Assembly: GCA_963969345.1 (NCBI GenBank)
Contig: OZ017766.1
Coordinates: forward strand, 10,416,001 to 10,480,000
DNA length: 64,000 bases
Direction: 5' to 3'
Source: Turbatrix aceti
Taxonomy: Eukaryota > Nematoda > Chromadorea > Rhabditida > Panagrolaimidae
The translations under genes were made by a program, and so were the position numbers. Shown here piece by piece: positions 22,642 to 30,651 of this stretch. Every line of letters begins with the position of its first letter. Position 1 is the first letter of the stretch. Under the pieces are notes generated by a model. It was given only the letters and a program-made list of their open reading frames with translations. It ran no database searches and was not told the DNA's origin.

Positions 22642-25234
22642 ATGCAGCGATCGTTATCGGTCGCGACGATTGCCGTTGCGCTTGCCATGTTTTCTTTCCG
22701 ATCAGCAATCGTCGTAGGATTGTTCATGGACATGTACGGCAGTAAGTTTTTTTAAATACATATAATATGATGAGTTCAAATCATTTTTGCTTTGCAGAAC
22801 TGTTCCAGGTCGAACTCCTCGACGATTGTTCTGTCTACGTATACGACCGCGTTTTTTTCTTCTCTGCACCAAGATCAGATTGGTGCAAGCTCAAAAAGTC
22901 GTGTATGATATCGGGTGTTGCTACGCATGATGGTGTATACACGTATCTTTACACTATAGCGATTTACAGGGACGATGATAATGTGGTGAAAATGTACATG
23001 ATTGAGCGATGGAACGAAGGAGGGTCAGACTTTCAGGCCTGGAACAGTAAGATTTCGAACATTTAATCACTATACTACGGGTAAAATCATTTCAGGAATC
23101 TTGTTTTCGCAAGATATTTTTGAAGCAACAGAACAAAAAGTATATCACGTTGACAATATCTACAATTCTGTAAAACACACACCTACAGAATACGGAAGAT
23201 ATTATATGGTTGAATTTATACCTGAAAAACATATATGTATAGCATACGAAGGCTGCAAGTACGGTAAAACGACAACGCCGAACATTGCCAGAAAGGTATG
23301 TTACGAAGACAAAACCCGTAATGCTGATGTTGAGGTAATAAATATTTTCCAAAGTTCGAGAATGATAAAAAAATAGGTTAAAGATATTGTATGACTGCAA
23401 CTCCAATGTCGAAACAACACAACTTATACGGACTCTATTAGCGGGCCAATTTAACGTCACAGTATACATCGATCCAGAAAATCCGAAAGAGAAGCAGTGC
23501 TCTGTGGGTAATGAAAAATTTGTTCTGCGCTCTATCAAACAGTCAATACAAACTTCGGTTGTGGCCTACAGTTTGATTAATAACTGGACTTTTACGTGTA
23601 AGTTGGATACATTGCAGAGATGGCAGATCAGATCACTTCTCAGATCAGATCAGATCACAGATAATCCAGATCAGATCACTGGTATCTGCAGATCAGATTG
23701 CAGATAATCCAGATCAGATCACTTCTCAGATCAGATCAGATCACAGATAATCCAGATCAGATCACTGGTATCTGCAGATCAGATTGCAGATAATCCAGAT
23801 CAGAGATGGCAGATCAGATCATTTGCTCATGATCTAATCTAGATTATCTGTGATCTGATCTGAATTCCGAGTGATCTGATCTGGATTATCTTTGATCTGA
23901 CCTGATCTGATCTGATCTATGAGCTGATCTGATCCGAAAAGTGATCTGGTCTGCCATCTCTGATCCAGATACTCATAAAAAAAACATACTCATCAAAAAT
24001 GTATTTATTTTTAGTTGATGCATCGTTTTTGAAGCAGATGAACGAATACAAACCAAAGTTTAGGGGAGCCGAGAAAGATTCTAATAATATTGTGTTCAAC
24101 GGAAAGAAGTACACACGACCAAAGATCGATCATGATTGTGGGTTATTTTTGTATTTACATTTCCATCTAATTTGATGTTTAGATACCGAACAACCGTTTT
24201 TCTTTTACGATGCAACGACAAAAATGTATTCGCCTTTTTTTCTGTACTACAAATTCACAGGTATTGATCGAAGATTTACGGTTCGTTTTGTCTACAATGA
24301 CAAGTTTCACGACATCTTCACGCCTATGGAGTACATGAAGCAATGTGAGTTTCCAACTTCTGATTCCAAAATCACCGTGGCTGCTGCTCCAAGGGTTATC
24401 AAACAGGACGAAGAGTCCATTTCCGTTGAAGGTAAGAATCTGCGAAATTAAACAAAATGTTAATAGACAAAACCGTTTTCAGTGTACTTCCTAATCAATA
24501 ACGCGGATTTTAAATTCTGTGTCTTTGACGTTGAATTCAAGTACAATAATGAGGAACACGGAGTCAACCTCAAGCTGACGTCTGAGATTAACGCTTACGT
24601 ACACGTTCAGACGCGTTCAACCACCGCTGCCAACTGTGCGTACGATGGTGGTCGGACGGTTCGCTGGCTGCTTGCCTACTCGAAAAACGGCGACGCCGAA
24701 CTTGTCAGTCTGGACAACAGTCTGTCGAGTCCGATTTTCCCATGCCCTCACTGCGGACCAAATTCAAAAATGTACTGCGATATTAGTCCAGAAGCAAAAA
24801 AATACCACTCTGCCATGTTCATACATACCGTTGAAAATGGCGAGACCGACGTCACGAATGTCAGGGTCGTCAATGCCCGGGGCTATGAACTGAGAATTGA
24901 GTATTACACTTTTGAACTGAGTGGAGAATTCTACTTTGTACAGAACATTGATCTCAGTGAGTTGGACAAAAGTCTACTAATGTTCATCTTTGCTTTAGAA
25001 TTGGAACTTCAAGAAATCTGGGTCCGGCTTCAAGAAGGCAAGGCTAAAAACTTTGTTGGCGTAAAAACTCATACACCTGGTTTTGATGACGAACCAAAGA
25101 TCACACCAAGTATGGAAAGCAACGAGGATGAACCAAACGACGACGATGATTACGGTCCAGACTGGCTAAATGCTAAAAATTCCGATTCGCTTTACTGGTT
25201 GTTCATTTCATTTTCTCTTTTTATCTTGGCTTGA
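22642..25234 (+). CDS. Secreted, probably GPI-anchored protein
   Basis: Seven exons: 22642-22741, 22798-23046, 23096-23295, 23384-23597, 24015-24137, 24183-24431, 24483-25234, giving about 628 residues. The junction between exons 3 and 4 is uncertain; a donor at 23259 with an acceptor at 23376 also keeps frame. The N-terminus (MQRSLSVATIAVALAMFSFR) is a signal peptide. The last residues (NSDSLYWLFISFSLFILA) form a short hydrophobic tail ending the protein, as in GPI-anchor signals, preceded by an acidic linker (DEPNDDDDYGPDW). Between them lie Cys-containing, beta-rich segments such as CPHCGPNSKMYCDIS. I do not recognise the family. Intron 4 carries a 348-bp GATCTGA-type mobile element. Confidence 0.78.
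23615..23962. mobile_element. GATCTGA-rich inverted-repeat element
   Basis: A 348-bp element in intron 4 of the secreted-protein gene. It begins CAGAGATGGCAGATCAGATC and ends with the near-complement; the body consists mostly of AGATCAGATC and TGATCTGATC units with a duplicated inner block of about 100 bp. The ends match those of the large composite at 25346-30407. No clear target duplication remains. Confidence 0.8.
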
Positions 25235-25941
25235 TAAGTTTGACATTATTATGGTTTTTTATTCGATAAACAGTCTAAAAGTTTTCTTTGTCAAAACTTT
25301 TTGCACGACCATTGCCAAACAATATTTTGCAAAAATGAATATCTTCAGAGATAGAAGATCAGATCATTCGATTATGTTCTGATCTGAGTTATCTGCGATC
25401 TGATCTGATATACTAGTGCTCTGATCTGGATTATTTGCGATCTGATCTGATCTGATCTGATCTGACTCGACCCATCCCAAAATCTCGGAATTTCGGGTTA
25501 GGTTTGCTTCAGGTTCCCGAGAACACTGGTTTCAACGCGAAAAGTGAAAAATAAATTGTTTTTTTTGTTGATATAAGACGCAGACCTTAAAAATTTTTTT
25601 CTACCTTGGTTTTTTTGAACGTTTTTTCAGTCACGAATTGTGACGTCACAGATTTCAGATTTTTGTGTTTTATGTCAAAATAACGTCTGAGTTTGGGCCT
25701 CGGTGTAAAACAACTCTTTTTTGGTGTTTTTTGAAAACACTTGTTCAAATAACGATATCGAAGGAAAATTGGACAAAAAATAGATTATAACATCCATGCA
25801 TACGTCATTTCATCGATTTGACGCAATTCGATATATTTTTGATGTATTTGTTATTCTGTACTGGCAGGTATGAATATTTGCTTTTTTCTTGTTCATAACT
25901 CCTATAAATATTCTTTATACGCAAAAATGAAGAAAACCGAA

Positions 25942-26826
25942 CAAAAACAGTCATCACTGTTTTTGCCTGCATCACTGCATCACGAGCAAGGCGATTTGGC
26001 GGAGTTGGCCAACATCAGGCGATTTGGCCAACTCGGCCAAATCGCCTTGCTCGTGATGCAGTTGATGCGATTTGGCGTATTTGGCCAAATCGCCCGCTGC
26101 GAGAGTACTCGACGCGCACGCAACCAGAAGTTGAGCGAGCTTTTTTTGCGTTTGTTTTTTGAAAGTGATATCTGTTCGTCGGCATTTTTCGTGTATTCAT
26201 AGTTGTTTCTTCGTTTTGGCCTTTTTCAATGTTATTAAGCTCAGTCTGGCGAGTCCAAACCGTTGTTTATCTGAGTTGATTGCTTTACTGCAAAGCTCAG
26301 TACATCGCTTCAAAATCATCAATTTTTTTCTGGATCTAAAAGTGAACGTTTTTGAGTTTATACAACACTGCGACCTACTCTACACTCGGCGGGAAAACCA
26401 AAACAACCAAAAAACTCAAAAACGTTCACTTTTGGATCCAGAATGATTGAAAATGCATAAAAAAATTTGATGTTTTTGAAGCGATGTACTGAGCTTTGCA
26501 GTAAAGCAATCAACTCAGATAAACAACGGTTTGGACTCGCCAGACTGAGCTTAATAACATTGGAAAAGGCCAAAACGAAGAAACAACTATGAATACACGA
26601 AAAATGCCGACGAACAGATATCACTTTCAAAAAACAAACGCAAAAAAAGCTCGCTCAACTTCTGGTTGCGTGCGCGTCGAGTACTCTCGCAGCGGGCGAT
26701 TTGGCCAAATACGCCAAATCGCATCACTGCATCACGAGCAAGGCGATTTGGCGGAGTTGGCCCAATCGCCTTGCTCGTGATGCAGTGATGCAGGCAAAAA
26801 CAGTGATGCCTGTATCACTGTTTTTG
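25942..26826. mobile_element. Inner foldback with GGCGATTTGGC repeats
   Basis: The two arms (about 25942-26375 and 26405-26826) are inverted copies meeting at a short centre near 26390. The outer parts are built of CGATTTGGC and GCATCACGAGCAAGGCG words in both orientations; the inner parts include the GAAAGTGATATCTGTTCGTC repeat also found at 1.7 and 44.9 kb. Single-base differences between arms show slight ageing. No transposase. Confidence 0.75.
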
Positions 26827-27219
26827 TTTCTTTTTGTGTTTTTTGTTCGTTGCAAAGAAGAAAATGAAAATAAAACGCAAGTAAATGAAATGAGCTCCCA
26901 GTGCATCAACGAATTGTACAAAAATAACGTATTAACGTGGCGTTACAAACCATTGTTCGATTTTATCAGAATAAATGCGAATTAACTTCTTGCCCAAGTG
27001 TCGGCAGGAAAAACGTTGATTTTTCAGCATTTTACTTCTGTAAAATAGTTCAGAAGTTTTGTAGCCAAAATGACGCAAAAAGGTGAAGTGATTGAAATTT
27101 TTAAAGCCATGTAAAAAAATGTCGTTTTTCATGCGTCAAACTTCTTCTAGAAGTAAAATTCTAAAAATATGCAGAAAAAACCAAGGTAGAAAAAAATTTT
27201 TAAGGTCTGCGTCTTATAT
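26827..27219. other. Interior and right end of foldback element
   Basis: AT-rich filler between the inner foldback and the LTR insertion. It ends in the right inverted terminus of the 25570 element (AAGGTCTGCGTCTTATAT). No gene is supported. Confidence 0.5.
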
Positions 27220-27238
27220 TGTTACCGAGGAAAAGGTT

Positions 27239-27311
27239 GGTCGGTGGTGGGACTTGAACCCACGACTGGTCGCTATCCGGGCGCCTGCTCTAACCACTGA
27301 GCTACACCAAC
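27239..27311 (-). tRNA. tRNA-like gene inside LTR1
   Basis: On the minus strand a 73-nt cloverleaf can be drawn: acceptor GTTGGTG pairs with CACCGAC (7 pairs, one G-U), D-stem GCTC/GAGC, an anticodon stem GGCGC/GCGAC with one mismatch, and T-stem GTGGG/CCCAC around TTCAAGT. The A box (TAGCTCAGTGG) and B box (GGTTCAAGTCC) are both intact, and a TTTT terminator follows 4 nt after the 3' end. The seven-base anticodon loop CCGGATA gives GGA at the anticodon position, but C instead of T at position 33 and the short variable loop (5 nt) are wrong for a normal tRNA-Ser. It is more likely a tRNA-derived Pol III unit than a decoding tRNA. Confidence 0.7.
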
Positions 27312-27359
27312 GCAACTCTCTTCCTCAGTTGGGGCGCTGGTATATGCACACGTAACATA

Positions 27360-28594
27360 AATGATAAACGGTTCTTGAATTCTTGGTGCTTGTAGAACTG
27401 GCGCGGTGACTAGCCTTTTCTTGATTTCTTGGAAGGCTATAGTGTGTTCTTCTTTCCAATCGGCGGATATTTTGCATTCTTTTTTGGTCAATTCGTATAA
27501 AGGTGCCATAATTCCAGCAAAATTTTTGATAAAACGTCGAAAGTAAGACACAGCACCAATGAATGATCGCAGTTCGGTCAGCGTTTTTGGTTGTGGCAAA
27601 TTTTGAATGGAATTGATGTTCTTTGGGTCAGGGCGAATTCCTTTTTCTGATATCAGTAAGCCGAGGTACTTGATCTCAGCTTTGGCAAAATGACATTTGT
27701 CAAGTCGTAATTTCATGCCAATCTTTGATACAGTGTTCAGGAATTCTCGAATATCCCTGAGATGTTGTTTCTCGTCTTCACTTGCTATGACCACATCATC
27801 AAGATAAATGAATAGTGTTGCCTTCACTTGTCTCTTGAGATCTTCCATGATCCGCTGGAATGTAGCTGGAGCTCCCACCAATCCGAATGGCATGCGAATG
27901 AATTCGAACAAGCCTAGGTGGGTAGCGAAGGCGGTGCGCGCCTGATGTTCCCGCTTCACGGGTACTTGGTGGAATCCACTCTGGAAATCGAAGTTGGAGT
28001 ACAATTTTTTCCCTCCAACTAGATCGACTATGTCCTGGATTAACGGTAAATAATAAGTCTCCTTTATCGTGTTCGCGTTGAGTTTGCGGTAGTCTACGGC
28101 CATACGCCAACTTTTTCCATCTCCCTTCTGTACCATGACAATTGGCGCGCAGAAAGGAGACGTCGATGGCCGTATAATATGCTGCCGGAGCATATTTTCA
28201 ATTTGTTTTTCGACTTCCGCTCGCAGCGCGACAGCAGTTCGGTACGGTCTTTGAGCAGTTGGCTTCCCTTCCACCAATTCAATTTGGTGAATTATCGGTC
28301 CTCGGTACCTTCCAATAACTCCATCGGGGCCAACAAATGCTTTTGCGTTGTCTTTCACGATTTGTTTCAGTTCTGCTTTGGCCTCGGGTGTTAATACAGA
28401 GTCCTTGAGGTTCAGTTTGGATTCAATAAATTCTTCTCTTGACTGTTCCGTTGGATATTCTGGCATTACTTGTTTCCAGCTGACTTCTGGGGGCAGGTAC
28501 TCGTTCGCAGGCGTGTCCGTTTCCAACGGTTCTACCATTGCGATAATCTTGTTTTGTGGCAGTTCGATGTGACCATTTGTCGTGTTCATGACGC
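27360..28594 (-). pseudogene. Ty3/gypsy pol fragment (RT, RNase H start)
   Basis: The minus strand encodes about 410 residues of a Ty3/gypsy polymerase. It starts at the protease-RT linker (HIELPQNKIIAMVEPLE), continues through RT landmarks (WRMAVDYRKLN, FDFQSGFHQVPV, MPFGLVGAPATFQ), the catalytic FIYLDDVVIAS, and GAVSYFRRFIKNFA. It breaks off in the RNase H region (ITAPVLQAPR-type stretch followed by EPFIIYV). Gag, protease, most of RNase H and integrase are missing, and both edges abut LTR copies, so it is a deleted remnant and not a functional element. The RT frame itself is open. Confidence 0.9.
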
Positions 28595-28637
28595 TGTTAC
28601 CGAGGAAAAGGTTGGTCGGTGGTGGGACTTGAACCCA

Positions 28638-29923
28638 CTCACAAAAAAATGACTCGAATGGACATGTTCCATTAAAAAATTTGTATCGATATTCATTACC
28701 CGCAATGGACAAAATCCATTAATTCTCGAAAAAAACTTTTACCCGTAAAAGACAAAATTCAAAATTTGAGAAATGGAAAATGTCTTTTATATTGAAAAGA
28801 TTTTGACCCTCGAAAAAACAAAAACAGATGCAAACTAATTTGCATGTGTGTTTTAAATGAAAAATGTCCATTAAATTGAAAAGACTTATTGATAATCAAA
28901 AACAAAAACAAATGCAAAATAATTTGCAAGTGTTTGTGGCGATGGGTTTGAAAAAATGACAAAAGTCGAAAACGAGCTTTTGTCATTTTTTCTTCTTATC
29001 GTGATTCCCGGCGCGATTTTTTGCGCATTTTTGCATTATGAACTTAAAATTATAATAATTTTTGTCCTATCGTTTTCATTCATGTTTTCAATTGTGTTTG
29101 TTTATAAGTGCTTTGCTGCTATGTTGTTTCCCTCCGTCGTATATTTTCTGCTCGCCGTCAACGGCTGTGCTTAGCACAGTGTGCTACTTAGACGAATTGT
29201 TGATTGACTCCAACCATGGTAAGAATTTTGCCCGAGTAATATTTACTGTTTGGGGTTTGCATGACATGTGTTTTTCTAACAAAACCGTATAGTCGTCAGT
29301 TGGCAATGTTGTGGTTTTGATTCTGCGTGTTGTTAGTATTTTGAGGTTGGCGTTTGAGTTTGGGGAAAAATAGGTTGATGACGATTGGATGGAGATTTGT
29401 TGATTACGGCGTTTCAAAACTGCATGCCTTGCCAAAGCACTACTATACAACTTGTTAGAAAAACACATGTCATGCACCTCAAGACCATTTTTTTCATGAA
29501 GTATTTTCATTTTTTAGGATGCCAATGTTATTGCCGCCGCCGAAATCGACATCTTCGGAATCGTCCTCAAGCTTCCCTCTCATCGAATCAATCAGATCAA
29601 GTGACCGTTAACTCGACAACGTAATTTTTTGTCTGTTTGAATGTAATTTGTTGTTTATATGTATGATATCGTTGGTAAATAGAAATGACCTACTGTAGCA
29701 AAACGCGTGGGTGGAATGGGGTCAGAGCAGAACGAAATTGCGGCGAAAGAATATTCATGACACTTTGCCAAGCTTTGGGGAATGGACATTGTCTTTCAAG
29801 GATAATGGACTTTATCTATTCAACCCGAGGGAATGGACTTGTCTATTATTGCATGAAACGATTGACATGTCCATTACTTGGGATTGACATTTCAATTACC
29901 GGTGAATATCATTTTTTTGTGAG
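28638..29923. mobile_element. DNA element inserted in the tRNA of LTR2
   Basis: A 1,286-bp element with 15-bp inverted ends (CTCACAAAAAAATGA and complement), flanked by CA on both sides (28636-28637 and 29924-29925). Removing it rejoins GAACCCA to CGACTGG and restores the LTR. The subterminal zones repeat ATGGACA and TGTCCATT words many times in both orientations. No transposase is seen. A short frame, 28956-29174, encodes a 72-residue very hydrophobic product, and 29062-29218 joined to 29519-29624 could encode a Cys/Arg-rich tail; I cannot decide whether either is real. Confidence 0.75.
29259..29475. mobile_element. Small MITE nested in the DNA element
   Basis: A perfect 24-bp inverted pair (29259-29282 and 29452-29475, core ATGACATGTGTTTTTCTAAC) frames about 170 bp. 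It lies inside a possible intron (GTAAGA at 29219, TTTTTTAG ending 29518) of the surrounding element and is the innermost of the nested insertions. Confidence 0.6.
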
Positions 29924-30140
29924 CACGACTGGTCGCTATCCGGGCGCCTGCTCTAACCACTGAGCTACACCAACGCAACTCTCTTCCTCAGTTGGGGCGC
30001 TGGTATATGCACACGTAACATATACCCCCTCTTCTGAATACGAACGTCCTCGTTCGTCCAGCGCCCCTGTAGGTTCTACAGGCCGGAATGGGACATCGGC
30101 CTGCTCGACAGGATCGCCATTTGTTACCGAGGAAAAGGTT

Positions 30141-30213
30141 GGTCGGTGGTGGGACTTGAACCCACGACTGGTCGCTATCCGGGCGCCTGCTCTAACCACT
30201 GAGCTACACCAAC
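30141..30213 (-). tRNA. tRNA-like gene inside LTR3
   Basis: Same 73-nt cloverleaf as in LTR1, at the same position of the LTR and apparently identical in sequence, with intact A and B boxes and the TTTT stretch after its 3' end. The middle LTR carries a third copy that is split by the 28638-29923 insertion. Confidence 0.7.
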
Positions 30214-30651
30214 GCAACTCTCTTCCTCAGTTGGGGCGCTGGTATATGCACACGTAACAATATCGTATTCTTCGAAAAACCAGCAGTGCGGACGTTTTTG
30301 AAGTTGTAAAATTTTTAATTTCTAGTGATCTGATCTGAATTATCTGTGATCTGACATGATCTAATGAGCTGATCTGATCTGAAAAGTGATCTGATCTGCC
30401 ATCTCTGAATATTTTAAATGAAATGTTGTTTTAGAAATCTGTAAAAGCCAATCGATTTCTCGTACCTAGAAACCATTGTTCACCAAAAATCAAGGTTTTT
30501 TCTGTACAATAAATATAAAAAAATGCGGTCTGATTTCTATTCGAAAAAAAATTAATATAATTTTTGACAACATTTCCTACATACGTCGATTCATAAATTG
30601 GCGATTAATCCATCTTTTCAAATTCCAATTTTTTTTATTACACAATTGTTT

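Larger units (their letters stand above)
27220..30259 (-). mobile_element. LTR retroelement complex, three 138-bp LTRs
   Basis: Three copies of one 138-bp repeat (27220-27357; 28595-28637 plus 29926-30020; 30122-30259) lie in the same orientation. Each begins TGTTAC and ends GTAACA, the TG...CA form of an LTR. The whole block is flanked by ATAT (27216-27219 and 30260-30263). Read on the minus strand, LTR3 is followed by a primer-binding-like TGGCGATCC, a 101-bp interior and a polypurine GAAGAGGGGG just before LTR2, i.e. a miniature (TRIM-like) element. A Ty3/gypsy pol fragment then fills the space between LTR2 and LTR1. Confidence 0.85.
25570..30264. mobile_element. Foldback element interrupted by LTR elements
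   Basis: Inverted ends start GATATAAGACGCAGACC at 25570, continue TTAAAAATTTTTTTCTACC, and are mirrored at about 27178-27219 plus 30260-30264. The right end was split by insertion of the LTR complex at 27220-30259. Removing that insertion restores CTTATATC. Subterminal DNA of the left side includes ACGAATTGTGACGTCACA. Inside lies a second set of long arms (25942-26826). Confidence 0.7.
25346..30407. mobile_element. hAT-like GATCTGA element, host of the nest
   Basis: The left end (CAGAGATAGAAGATCAGATC) and right end (GATCTGATCTGCCATCTCTG) are inverted repeats of the same family as the 348-bp copy. The flanks AATATCTT (25338-25345) and AATATTTT (30408-30415) agree at 7 of 8 positions, as expected of an aged 8-bp hAT-type duplication. 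The 5-kb length is due to later insertions; stripped of them the element would be a few hundred base pairs. The gene at 22642-25234 ends 111 bp before it. Confidence 0.75.

Noticed and set aside
27239..27311. Ordinary decoding tRNA-Ser (GGA)
   Set aside because: Short variable loop, C at position 33 and a mismatched anticodon stem, plus location inside an LTR in several copies, argue against a normal serine tRNA.
29062..29624. Spliced cargo gene inside the CTCAC-ended element
   Set aside because: A joined frame can be drawn, but it competes with another overlapping frame and its intron holds a MITE; evidence is too weak for a CDS call.
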